This document shows positions 35,230 through 44,025 of a DNA stretch of 64,000 nt, one piece after another. This DNA is from Archangium lansingense. Its GTDB lineage: Bacteria > Myxococcota > Myxococcia > Myxococcales > Myxococcaceae. The stretch covers positions 8,618,001 to 8,682,000 of the forward strand of contig NZ_JAPNKA010000001.1 in assembly GCF_026626635.1 (NCBI RefSeq), given 5' to 3'. Within the stretch, counting starts at the first letter, position 1. Each line of letters opens with the position of its first letter. Position numbers and translations under genes: made by a program. Under the pieces are notes generated by a model, which worked only from the letters and a program-made list of their open reading frames with translations, made no database searches and was not told the DNA's origin.

Positions 35230-36420
35230 CTACTCGAGGTAGAGATGCTCCGGGTGGGGCAGGCTGCTGAAGTCATGCGCGGAGATGACCCAGCCATAGG
35301 CGCCGGCATAGGGGAAGGCGAGCACATCCCCTACCCTCACCCGTGGCAACATCACGTCCTGCGCCAGGATGTCCTTGGGACTGTCCATCTTCCCGACGAT
35401 GGTCACGGGACGGTTGACGCATTCCGGCCGCTCGAAGGGGTAGGCCCACCGCTCTACCGGAAGGAGCGCGACGGGATGGCTGTGCTTCCACGCGCCGGGC
35501 AACAGGAAGTGATGGAGCCCGCCGGCGATGACGGCAAACGTCTTACCTCGAATCTCCCGGACGTCGAGCACCTCCGCCGCATAATACCCGCAGGACGCCA
35601 CGGAGTAGCGGCCACACTCGAACAGGACCGAGACGCGTTCGGAAGGAAGCGGCTCGAGCCGGGCGGGCAGCTTGGCGGCAAAGGCAGACATGTCGAACTG
35701 GGCCTGCAAGTCGCCGTAGTTCACGCCGATGCCGCCGCCCATGTTCACGCAGTCGACCGCCAGGTGAAACTCCTCGGACCACTGCCGCACCCTGCGGGCG
35801 TAGTGCTCGACCATGCCCAGGTGCTCCTCCACCTCGAGGTTGTTCGACAGCGAGTGAAAGTGAAACCCGCGCAGCCGGAGATGTGGCGACGCCTGCGCCT
35901 GCAGGATTGCCGCGGGTACATCCGCCTCATCCATGCCAAACTGGGTCGGCCTGCCAGCCATCTGGAGGGTGCCCACCGGGAGCGGCCCCCGCAGGTTCAC
36001 CCGCAAGAGGAGCTCCATGACTGTCCCATGGCTCGCGGCAATGCGCTCGACCCGCCGCAGCTCGTTCAGGCTCTCGACGTGCAGGAGGCTGACCCGGTGG
36101 TGAATGGCACCTGCAATCTCCTCGTCGGTTTTCCCCGGGCCGCCAAAGAGGATGGGACTGGTCTCCGTGACAGCCCGTACCTTGCGCACCTCCCCCAACG
36201 ACGCAACCTCGAAGCCGTGAACGATGGGGGCAAGGGCCCGCAGCAACGCCGCATCCGAGTTCGCCTTGATTGCATAGAAGTAGCGGCACCTGGGGGGCAG
36301 CAGGGCGATGGTGCGGGAGACGTGCTCCTTCAACTGCTTCAAGTCGTACAGGAACGCGCAGAACGGGCGTGCCCCGTCCCGCTGCAGGTGTTCGTCAATC
36401 CTTGCCTTGATTCGCTCCAC
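35230..36420 (-). CDS. PLP-dependent decarboxylase, SbnH-like, second copy
   Basis: 396 aa fold-III (alanine racemase/ornithine-diaminopimelate decarboxylase type) enzyme. PLP lysine in FYAIKANSD near residue 50, glycine-rich loop in NMGGGIGVNYGD, and VLFECGRYSVASCGYY in the C-terminal part. In staphyloferrin B synthesis SbnH decarboxylates the citryl-diaminopropionate intermediate. This protein is paralogous to the one at 42029 (same length, matching C-terminal HDF and HPEH/HPEQ patterns). GTG start overlaps the preceding synthetase stop (TAGTG). Having two such enzymes in one operon is unusual. Confidence 0.88.
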   Translation of the reverse strand: MERIKARIDEHLQRDGARPFCAFLYDLKQLKEHVSRTIALLPPRCRYFYAIKANSDAALLRALAPIVHGFEVASLGEVRKVRAVTETSPILFGGPGKTDEEIAGAIHHRVSLLHVESLNELRRVERIAASHGTVMELLLRVNLRGPLPVGTLQMAGRPTQFGMDEADVPAAILQAQASPHLRLRGFHFHSLSNNLEVEEHLGMVEHYARRVRQWSEEFHLAVDCVNMGGGIGVNYGDLQAQFDMSAFAAKLPARLEPLPSERVSVLFECGRYSVASCGYYAAEVLDVREIRGKTFAVIAGGLHHFLLPGAWKHSHPVALLPVERWAYPFERPECVNRPVTIVGKMDSPKDILAQDVMLPRVRVGDVLAFPYAGAYGWVISAHDFSSLPHPEHLYLE

Positions 36421-38219
36421 TACCGTGCTCCCGTGCGGAAGGCGGCGAGTGGATTCCTCACCATGTGGACACCCGTGCCGGCTTCGGCGAACAGCCTGCG
36501 GCCCGTCAGTTGCTCAATGGCAATCCGCTCCGAGAAGAGGTCGAAGGCAGTGAAGCGCTCGGCCTCGTGCGGGAATCGTCTCTGGTAGCCGTGAATCACT
36601 TCCGCCGCCATCGCCCAGAAGCGCTCCTCTGGCAGGCCGTAGCGCTCCAGCAGGAAAAGGGAGAGCTCGCCAAGGTTGATGAAGAAGAACGCGTCGTGGA
36701 AGAAGTCCTTCACCTCGGACGGGTCGTCCCTCTCGAGGAAGGAGTTCCGGTTCACGCGCGGATGGTTGGCGGGTGGCCCCTGCGTCTTCGGGCCAGCGTC
36801 TCCTGTCCGCAGGAAGGGCCGCGCGAACCGGATGCCGTCATGGAAGTCCTTGAGCGCCAGGCGCGCCGGCCTGCCTGCCCTGTGGATCAACACCATGTTT
36901 TGCGCGTGCGCCTCCATGGCCACGCCATGGGAATACAACAGGCGGATGAGCGGGAGGATGGCGACCTCCAGAAGCTCGCGCGTCCAGGCCTCCGTCCCCT
37001 GCTCCCGAATCCACCCGTCAATCAGGGGGCGCCCATCCGTGGCGACGTGGCAGAGCGCGTTGAAGGGGACAGCCGCTTCGCCCGAGCGCAGGTGGGGATG
37101 GAGGCTCTCCCTCCAGATGGTCCCCAGCGTCCCGTACACCCTGGGCTCCAGCATGCCGGAAAGCCCCTGGTGATTGTAGGTGACTCCGACGATCTCCCGG
37201 AGGAGCGTCAGGCCCAACTCTTCGCGCAAGAACGAATCCTGCTCCTGGATGCCCCCGAGCCAGCCCGAGATGGCAGGGGCATTCAGGATGGTGTGCTGAG
37301 ACAGGATGCGACTCGTCGATGTGTTGGCGATGCTCAGAGGCAACTTTACGTAGGCCTTCTCGGGCCTGGTGGCATTGGCCAGGGTCCGGATGGACTGCTG
37401 CGGACGGTACTCATCCTCCCCTTCGCCAAGATAGATGAGCCGGCCCGCGCCAAGCTGATCCACGAAGCCGCCCGACACGATTTCGCGCCACTGCCAGGGA
37501 TGAACGGGGATGAGTGTGTACTCTCCCAGGGTGCGCCCCCGGAGCGCCACCGCGTCGGCGAAGCGCGCATGGGTGGCCGCGCCAAGCTCTTGCCGCACGA
37601 AGGCATCCAGTTCCAGGCCCGGGACGACCGCCGTCCTCGCCTCTTCCTGTCGTACGGCGAGCCAGACGAGCCGGAGCCTTGGCTTGAACTCCGGTCCGAA
37701 GGCCTGGTTGTCCACCAGGTCGAAGCCGACCCGCGACTTGTAGCACGGGTGGTAGGGATGACCATCCATCACCTCGCCCTCGAGCTCGTCGTAGCTCAAC
37801 TCCCGCAGCGGCGGCTGTTGGAACCGGACGTCCTGGGCAAAGGTGTCCTTGAGCAGGGTTTGATGGAGCTCCTCGATGAAGGCAGCGAGCTTCTGTGAAT
37901 CCGCCTTCAGTAGGTGTGAGACCTCCAGGAGGAAGGTGGACAAGGAGGTAGCCTCCTCCCCGTCACGCTGCACCGGCAGCGCGGTGAGCCGGACCCGGTC
38001 GAAGCCAAGCGCGCGCCTCCCTTGGCAGGCGTAGCGGACCTCCTGATTGTGCGCATCACGCCCGCTCAGAGAGAACTCCAGCAGCCCGTCCTGGAGCGCG
38101 CGCACCTGGGGCTCGACAATCCCTTCGTAGACCAGCGACTCCACGAGCTGGCGGAAGATCCGCCGCCGCACCGCGGCCTGCTGGGGAGACTGAAACACCC
38201 GACCGACGCCATCATTCAC
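36420..38219 (-). CDS. NIS siderophore synthetase (IucA/IucC family), fourth copy
   Basis: 599 aa from the GTG at 38219, which overlaps the MFS stop. The NIS fold signatures are present: MDGHPYHPCYKSRVGF (ATP-binding histidines and lysine), VHPWQWRE, SIRTLANA with KLPLSIANTSTSRI, and C-terminal MEAHAQNMV, LKDFHDG and FFFINLGEL. These enzymes adenylate a carboxyl group of citrate or a related acid and join it to an amine. It is clearly a paralogue of the synthetase at 44022 and pairs with the second decarboxylase, as that one pairs with the first. Confidence 0.92.
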   Translation of the reverse strand: MNDGVGRVFQSPQQAAVRRRIFRQLVESLVYEGIVEPQVRALQDGLLEFSLSGRDAHNQEVRYACQGRRALGFDRVRLTALPVQRDGEEATSLSTFLLEVSHLLKADSQKLAAFIEELHQTLLKDTFAQDVRFQQPPLRELSYDELEGEVMDGHPYHPCYKSRVGFDLVDNQAFGPEFKPRLRLVWLAVRQEEARTAVVPGLELDAFVRQELGAATHARFADAVALRGRTLGEYTLIPVHPWQWREIVSGGFVDQLGAGRLIYLGEGEDEYRPQQSIRTLANATRPEKAYVKLPLSIANTSTSRILSQHTILNAPAISGWLGGIQEQDSFLREELGLTLLREIVGVTYNHQGLSGMLEPRVYGTLGTIWRESLHPHLRSGEAAVPFNALCHVATDGRPLIDGWIREQGTEAWTRELLEVAILPLIRLLYSHGVAMEAHAQNMVLIHRAGRPARLALKDFHDGIRFARPFLRTGDAGPKTQGPPANHPRVNRNSFLERDDPSEVKDFFHDAFFFINLGELSLFLLERYGLPEERFWAMAAEVIHGYQRRFPHEAERFTAFDLFSERIAIEQLTGRRLFAEAGTGVHMVRNPLAAFRTGAR

Positions 38220-39436
38220 GACTGGACCGCTCCTTCCCGCGCAACAGTGTCCGATGATTTCTGGGGCGCCCACACCGCGGCGGCCCCGGCCACGAAGCAG
38301 GCCGACATGGTGACGAAAATCCACGCCGGGCTGAGGCTCCGGGCGAGGAAGGCGCTCACGAGCGAGCCGCCGATCTGCCCCACCACCAGGAGGCTGTTCG
38401 CGGCACCGATGTGAGCGCCGCGCTGCGACTCGGGCGCCGCCTGCGAGACGATGAGGAGGGCCGAGGGCAGCAGGGCGCTGAAGCCAAACCCTTGCAAGGC
38501 ACGCCAGGGGAGGAGCCACTCGAGGCCCAGCGGCAGCGCCTGGAGCGCGACGCCCGTCCCACAGAGCAACGAGGCGATGATGAAGTTCCGCTCCACCAGG
38601 GAGGTGTCGTTTCTCCTCCCCCACCAGGGGGCCCCAAACAGGGCGGCGGCCCACGTGACTGCCTGCATGACGCCCACCCAGGTGGCCGCATGGGTGTGCA
38701 GGGGTGAGAGTTCCTTGACCCGTGCGGCGAGGATGGCCACCAGCCCGTAGACGCCCAGGTTGGCGCAAATGCCGGCCACCAGGAACCGCCGGACGCGGCG
38801 CTCTCCCAGGAGCTGGCCAAACGTGCCCCAGATGCCGGCCCGAGGAGCGACGCTCGCCACCGGGCGGTCCCTATTCAGCAAGCCCACCGCGGCCACCGCC
38901 GAGAGCCCGAGGAGTCCTCCCAGGAGGATCAACAGGTGGCGAAAGCTCCACCAGTCCATGAGCACCCCACCGATGATGGGGCCCATCAGCGAGCCGGCCG
39001 CGACGGCGCTCTCGAGCCTTCCGAGCACCTGCCCCCGGCTCTCGGCCGAGGCCTGCGTGCTGGCCAGGGCCGTGCCCGCACTGACCACTCCGCCGAACGC
39101 CCCCTGGAGCAGGCGGAGAAGGAAGAACTGGAACGGAGTCTCGGCATACCCCATGAGGATGAGCGTCAGCGCAAGCCCCGCGAGCGCCCGGACCACCATC
39201 CACTTCTGGCCCCAGCGGTCACCCAGCCGGCCCCAGAGCGGAGCAGTCACGGCATAGGTGACCGCGGGGGCTGCCAGCGCGAAGCCGCTCCACGTCAGGG
39301 CCGATGCCTGACTCGTGGCTCCGAGCTCGCGCAGAAAGAACGGCAACAGGGGGGCAATGACGCACAGGCTGGTGACGGAGAGAAAGTGGCTGCCCCAGAG
39401 CACCCGGAGGTTGCGCTCCCGTTCGTCGAGTTGCAT
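38216..39436 (-). CDS. MFS siderophore exporter, SbnD-like
   Basis: 406 aa from the ATG at 39436, which overlaps the preceding stop (TGATG). Twelve hydrophobic segments; the MFS loop 2-3 motif is visible as APLWGRLGDRWGQKW, with a related WWGRRND in the second half. In the sbn system the single MFS protein exports the finished siderophore. Its position inside the biosynthetic operon supports the same role here. Confidence 0.9.
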   Translation of the reverse strand: MQLDERERNLRVLWGSHFLSVTSLCVIAPLLPFFLRELGATSQASALTWSGFALAAPAVTYAVTAPLWGRLGDRWGQKWMVVRALAGLALTLILMGYAETPFQFFLLRLLQGAFGGVVSAGTALASTQASAESRGQVLGRLESAVAAGSLMGPIIGGVLMDWWSFRHLLILLGGLLGLSAVAAVGLLNRDRPVASVAPRAGIWGTFGQLLGERRVRRFLVAGICANLGVYGLVAILAARVKELSPLHTHAATWVGVMQAVTWAAALFGAPWWGRRNDTSLVERNFIIASLLCGTGVALQALPLGLEWLLPWRALQGFGFSALLPSALLIVSQAAPESQRGAHIGAANSLLVVGQIGGSLVSAFLARSLSPAWIFVTMSACFVAGAAAVWAPQKSSDTVAREGAVQS

Positions 39437-41229
39437 CAGGGTGCCATCCGCCTGAAGGGGTTCCCCGTCTTTCCCCACCCGGACGGCATGCTGCTCCCCG
39501 CGGGACCGGAACGGCCCAGCAACGGCGCCAGCACCATCTTGACGGGCCACTCCGGGTCCTGGAACAGCGCCTTCTCCACCGCGGCTCGCGCACCGACGGA
39601 GAAGCCGGCGCTGTCCACCGCCTGGGTCAGACTGCTCCCGAGCACGCGGAAGAACTCCGCCTCAGGGATGGCGTAGCTCCGGGAGAGCGCATCGGCAATG
39701 CCATACAGATTGACCTGAATCCCGAGCGTCTGGAGGTACCCCAGCAGCGCCTCCGGGGTTTCGTTGTAGAGCGAGTTCGGCCGGCCTGGCTTGACGATGT
39801 AGTGCGGGTCCGAGAGGCCCGCCTCCTGGAGCCAGGGTAAGTGAATCCGCACGGTGTCATGGTCCCTCAGCAGGAGCCCATCCACCTCACCGTCGTTCAG
39901 CACCAGCAAGACGTTCTGGCCGTGAATCTCCGGAAGGACACCATGCCGCAGCAGGCGCATCGCGAGGCCGAGGAACCGCGTGGATACCGAGCGGAACAGC
40001 TCCAACACGTCCGCTCGGCTCGCGGTGCCCTGGCCCCGTCGCGCCAGCCAGGACGTGAAGAGGTGTGCGTGTGAGGCTGTCCCGGGTTGAGCCAACGCGG
40101 ACATGGGGACGAGCTGAACTCGACTGTCGCACAGCAGCCGCGCCGGGTACTCCCGGATGAGGCAGGAGAGGTGCCGCGGCCGGTCTTCCCACCAGTCGCT
40201 GCCCGGTGGGTAGAAGGCAAACCAGACCGTCTCATCGCAGAGGTGGAGGCGCTCCCGAAGAATGGAATCCTTCATCAAGACCTGGTGGAGCAACTGCTGC
40301 CCCCGCTCGCCGTTCCGCATGGAGAGGGCGGAGAGGGAGCGGATGGCGCCGAGCGACTCGATGCCGATGGGCAGCTTGACGTGCCGGCCTCCCCCTCCGA
40401 CCGGCGCCAGGGAGCGAAGTGACGAGCTGGCGACGTAGCCTCCGGCCTCTACCCGCAGCGGGACACAGATTGACTCCGCCACTTCCGGCTGGAGCTCGCG
40501 GGGAAGAGTCCGCTCCATCTGCCAGGGGTGGACGGGCAAGGCCATGTAGTCCGCGGGACTCAGGCCGGCCTGCTCCATGGCGGCCATGACTGCCCTGGCC
40601 TCCGGCTCCGGGAGCAGCAGCTCAGAGGGACTCCGGCCCTGGACATCCCGCCCGAAGAGCAGATGGTCCCGCCGCACGGCCATCCATCGAAGGGTGACCT
40701 CCCGGTGAAACTCGGGGGCATAGCAGCGGTACTCGGCCTCGCTCCATCCGACCTTCGCCTTGGCCACGGGGTGAAATGGCCTGTCACGGAACGCCGCCCA
40801 GCGCTCGAGGTCGAGCAGGGAGGTCAGCCGCGGCGCGGGAAGGGTGTCCAGCGCCCCGTTGGAGAGCTCCCCCTGCGCGGCTGCCAGCCGAAGCTCGTCA
40901 CACAGACGGCTCACGGAGCCCTCATGAGAAGCAGCGCTGGCCAGGGCCTGCAGGAAGTCAACGGCGGAGAGCGGCCTCTCCACATGTGGCTCGCACTCCA
41001 CTTCGATGACCGCGCCGGAGGAGGTGCGATACGGCTGTGTGACCGCGGGTGTGATGGGAATGAGGAGGAACCGCTTGCCGGGCTCCACCCAGAAGCGCAG
41101 GAGATGCGTGGAGGCCTCATCGCGCTCGGCGAGGGATGAGGAAGGCCCCGCGGCGCGGGTGTGCAGCTCGCTGCGGGTTGTAATCCCGAAGAGGTCCTCG
41201 GCCAGCAGCGTGTTCACCAGGTCGGTCAT
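39436..41229 (-). CDS. NIS siderophore synthetase (IucA/IucC family), third copy
   Basis: 597 aa from the ATG at 41229. NIS signatures: FRDRPFHPVAKAKVGW (the usual GHPxHP is RPFHP here), ALPVHPWQME, VKLPIGIESLGAIRSL, LPEIHGQNVLL and LLLRDHDTVRIH. The sequence is distant from the copies at 36420 and 44022, so it probably has a different acid or amine partner. The RPFHP variant and the RDHDT loop separate it from its neighbours. It lies between the SbnI-like gene (26-base gap) and the exporter. Confidence 0.9.
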   Translation of the reverse strand: MTDLVNTLLAEDLFGITTRSELHTRAAGPSSSLAERDEASTHLLRFWVEPGKRFLLIPITPAVTQPYRTSSGAVIEVECEPHVERPLSAVDFLQALASAASHEGSVSRLCDELRLAAAQGELSNGALDTLPAPRLTSLLDLERWAAFRDRPFHPVAKAKVGWSEAEYRCYAPEFHREVTLRWMAVRRDHLLFGRDVQGRSPSELLLPEPEARAVMAAMEQAGLSPADYMALPVHPWQMERTLPRELQPEVAESICVPLRVEAGGYVASSSLRSLAPVGGGGRHVKLPIGIESLGAIRSLSALSMRNGERGQQLLHQVLMKDSILRERLHLCDETVWFAFYPPGSDWWEDRPRHLSCLIREYPARLLCDSRVQLVPMSALAQPGTASHAHLFTSWLARRGQGTASRADVLELFRSVSTRFLGLAMRLLRHGVLPEIHGQNVLLVLNDGEVDGLLLRDHDTVRIHLPWLQEAGLSDPHYIVKPGRPNSLYNETPEALLGYLQTLGIQVNLYGIADALSRSYAIPEAEFFRVLGSSLTQAVDSAGFSVGARAAVEKALFQDPEWPVKMVLAPLLGRSGPAGSSMPSGWGKTGNPFRRMAP

Positions 41230-41255
41230 CACCTGCTGTTCCCCGGCCGCGCGTG

Positions 41256-42029
41256 TCAGGCTTCGCACAGGTAGACTCCCTCGGCGTAGAAACGAAGTGC
41301 CCCCAGCCGGTGCGCCACGAGCGCCTCCCATTGCGCTTCGGTGTCGGCGGGGCTGCGCAGCAACTCGAGCGGGATGCGCAGATTGAGGAATCGCCCCTGC
41401 ACGACGAAGCGCGTGACGCCGGGAGGCATCCGCTTCCCCTCCGAGACGACGGCCTCCACCTCCTCGAGCGAGCACGCGGGGTAGCGGAGCAGCACCATGC
41501 CTGGTTCCGGGCGATGAACCGCTCCGTCGGGCACGCGCCGGACCGCCCCCGTGCCCGTGTAGGCCTCGACCACGCGCTGCCAGGCCGGGAGGATGGAGAG
41601 GATGTCCCGCTCCGGCGTGGCCGCGTGGATCGAATGGCGCACCCCGGCGTCATCCACCACCTCGGCGATGAGGCGCCCCTCGCACTCCACCGCCTGGCTC
41701 CACCTGAGGGAAGGATTCCGCCGCAGCTCCGTCAGCCACGGGCCCTTGGGCACGAGGTGCGTCCAGGCCTCGAGGCTGAATGCTCGAGGCTCGACCCACT
41801 GGACGGGAAGACGGACGCAGCCGAGCTCCCGCAGTGCCTCCGTCCGGTGCGCGCCGTCTAGAATCAGAGCGCGCCCATCCGCCATCGGCGTCCCCAGCAG
41901 GGGATGGCGGAGGACACCTTCGGCCGCGATGGCCCGACAGGTTTCGTCGAGCCTGCTGGGCTCGTGCCCTTCATGGATGCACACGCGCTCCACGGGCATC
42001 AACCGCAGCTCGGGCAACTTCCCCGCCAT
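41256..42029 (-). CDS. SbnI-like ParB/sulfiredoxin-fold protein (probable free serine kinase)
   Basis: 257 aa, close to the length of staphylococcal SbnI. The N-terminal part has the ParB/Srx signature: LRLMPVERVCIHEGHEPSRL followed by GRALILDGAHRTEALRELG, where DGAHR matches the nucleotide-binding loop. SbnI phosphorylates free L-serine to O-phosphoserine for SbnA and, in S. aureus, also acts as a heme-sensing regulator. The kinase role here is inferred from the fold and from the sbn-like context; heme sensing is not assumed. ATG at 42029 shares one base with the preceding stop. Confidence 0.8.
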   Translation of the reverse strand: MAGKLPELRLMPVERVCIHEGHEPSRLDETCRAIAAEGVLRHPLLGTPMADGRALILDGAHRTEALRELGCVRLPVQWVEPRAFSLEAWTHLVPKGPWLTELRRNPSLRWSQAVECEGRLIAEVVDDAGVRHSIHAATPERDILSILPAWQRVVEAYTGTGAVRRVPDGAVHRPEPGMVLLRYPACSLEEVEAVVSEGKRMPPGVTRFVVQGRFLNLRIPLELLRSPADTEAQWEALVAHRLGALRFYAEGVYLCEA

Positions 42030-43228
42030 CAGCACGCCCCACCTTCCAGGAAAATCTGCTCGGGGTGTGGATGGCTGAGGAAGTCGTGGTGGGAGATGGA
42101 CCAGCCGTACGCTCCCGCATACTGGAAGAGGATCACATCGCCGACGCGCACCCGCTCCACGGCGACGTCGTAGGCGAGCACATCCTTGGGCGTGCAGAGC
42201 TGCCCCACCACGGTGATGGTTCCGTCGCGCAGCTCCGGCCGCTCGATGGGGGCGGTCCACCCCTCCAACGGGACGAGCGTGAAGGGATGGCTGTGCTGCC
42301 AGGAGGAGGGCAACCGGAAGTGGTGCGTGCCGCCCCGGACGATGACGTAATCCTTGCCGTGGTTTCGCTTGATATCGAGGACCTCGACCGCGTAGGCGCC
42401 GCACGCCGCCGTCATGTACCGGCCGCACTCGAAGAGGATGGTCGCGCCGGGTGGACACTCGTCGGGGAGCAGCTGGTTCAGCTCCGTGGTGAAGGCCTCC
42501 CAATCGAACTGCTTGTCGAGCTGGCGGTAGTTGACCCCGAGCCCGCCGCCCGCATTGACGTAGGCAATGTCCAGGGAGAACCGAGCGGCCCAGGTCCGGG
42601 TGAGCCGCAGGTAGTGTGCCACGAGGTGGGCATGTCCCGTCGCATCCAGGTCGTTCGAAATCGAGTGGAAGTGGAACCCCCGCAGGCGCACGTGCTGGCA
42701 CCGCTTCGCCAGTCCAATCACCGCGGGGATGTCCTCCTCATCGATGCCGAACTGGGTCGGCTTCCCCGCCATGTAGAGCGTCGCGCTGGGGAGTGGACCG
42801 CGCAGGTTGACGCGCAAGAGGATGTCCGCCACGCGCCCTGCCCTGCCCGCCAGGTAGTCCACCCGCCGGAGCTCATGCGCGCTCTCCACGTGAAGCAGGC
42901 TGACGCGGTGCTGGAGGGCACCCTCAATCTCCGCATCCGTCTTTCCTGGGCCACCGAAGAGAATGGGAGCGTCCGGCGCCACCGACCGGACCTTCTCCAC
43001 CTCCCCGAGCGAGGCGACCTCGAAGCCGTGCACGATGGGGGCAAGCGCACGCAGGATGGGCTCTTCCGAGTTGGCCTTGACGGCGTAGAAGAGACGGCAC
43101 GTGGCAGGCAGCGTTTCGATACACCGGGAGGCATGACGCTTCAGGTGCCCCAGGTCGTAGATGTAAGCGCACAGGGGGTGAGAGCGCTCCGCTTTCAGGG
43201 ATTGGACCACCTCGCTGAGCTCTGTCAT
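42029..43228 (-). CDS. PLP-dependent decarboxylase, SbnH-like, first copy
   Basis: 399 aa fold-III decarboxylase. PLP lysine in FYAVKANSEE, NAGGGLGVNYRQ loop, and ATILFECGRYMTAACGAYAV near the second half of the active site. Expected to decarboxylate the citryl-2,3-diaminopropionate intermediate as SbnH does. The ATG overlaps the SbnG-type stop (ATGA), and the next gene overlaps its own stop. The order SbnG-SbnH-SbnI is the same as at the end of the staphylococcal sbn operon. Confidence 0.9.
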   Translation of the reverse strand: MTELSEVVQSLKAERSHPLCAYIYDLGHLKRHASRCIETLPATCRLFYAVKANSEEPILRALAPIVHGFEVASLGEVEKVRSVAPDAPILFGGPGKTDAEIEGALQHRVSLLHVESAHELRRVDYLAGRAGRVADILLRVNLRGPLPSATLYMAGKPTQFGIDEEDIPAVIGLAKRCQHVRLRGFHFHSISNDLDATGHAHLVAHYLRLTRTWAARFSLDIAYVNAGGGLGVNYRQLDKQFDWEAFTTELNQLLPDECPPGATILFECGRYMTAACGAYAVEVLDIKRNHGKDYVIVRGGTHHFRLPSSWQHSHPFTLVPLEGWTAPIERPELRDGTITVVGQLCTPKDVLAYDVAVERVRVGDVILFQYAGAYGWSISHHDFLSHPHPEQIFLEGGAC

Positions 43229-44025
43229 GACCCACCCTCGGGGGCGTCACCCTCCGTCAAGAGCTGCTGGTAGGGTCGCAGTTGGGCCTGGAGGGCCCGG
43301 AACGACACGCCGCGCTCGTCACCCACGACGAACGCCCGCACCCCCAGCTGCCACCAGGAGAGGGCGTCTTGCATCGCCCTGGGGATGGCGCAGAAGGGGA
43401 TGCCCCGTGCGCGGGACGCCGCCTGCACCCGGTGGAGGGCTTCGCGCACCCGCGGGTGGCGCGTGCTCCAGGGGATGCCGAGCGACTGCGACAGGTCCGC
43501 CGAGCCCTCGAGCACGAGGTCCACGCCGGGCACCTGGAGAATGGCTTCGATGTCCTCCACCCCTGCCTGGTCTTCAATCATCACCACGACCAGCGTCTCG
43601 ACGTTCGCCTGCTTGACGTATTCCTGGAGGTCCACCCCTCCGAAGCGCGCCGCCCGTCCGGTCCCCATGCCGCGCTCGCCCTCCGGGTAGTAGCGGCTCG
43701 CTCGCACCGCCCGCTCGGCGTCCGCGGCCCCGCGCACGCGTGGCACCACCACGCCCTGTGCTCCCGCATCGAGCGCCCGCACGATGGGCCCCGGGGCGTT
43801 CTCCGACACCCGCACCAGCGGCGTCAGCCCGACGGCATCCGCCGCACGCACCATGTTCTCCAGCGTCTCCGGGTTCACCAGCGCGTGCTCGGTGTCGATG
43901 ATGACGAAGTCGAATTCCGCGCAGCCAATCATCTCCACCACCACCGGCGAGGGGGTGGAGCAGAAGATGCCGAAGACGGCCTGCTGCTTCGCTAACGCCT
44001 GCTTCAGCTTGTTGGGTCGAATCAT
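43225..44025 (-). CDS. Citrate synthase of HpcH/HpaI aldolase family, SbnG-like
   Basis: 266 aa (SbnG about 260). Family features: GIFCSTPSPVVVEMIG, the FDFVIIDTEHALVN segment, LVRVSENAP with the arginine, a metal-ligand region VMIEDQAGVEDIEAIL, and VPGVDLVLEGSADLSQSLGIP. SbnG makes citrate from oxaloacetate and acetyl-CoA outside the TCA cycle, so siderophore synthesis does not depend on central metabolism. Start at ATG 44025 overlaps the preceding synthetase stop (ATGA). A truncated relative is found at 30153. Confidence 0.9.
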   Translation of the reverse strand: MIRPNKLKQALAKQQAVFGIFCSTPSPVVVEMIGCAEFDFVIIDTEHALVNPETLENMVRAADAVGLTPLVRVSENAPGPIVRALDAGAQGVVVPRVRGAADAERAVRASRYYPEGERGMGTGRAARFGGVDLQEYVKQANVETLVVVMIEDQAGVEDIEAILQVPGVDLVLEGSADLSQSLGIPWSTRHPRVREALHRVQAASRARGIPFCAIPRAMQDALSWWQLGVRAFVVGDERGVSFRALQAQLRPYQQLLTEGDAPEGGS

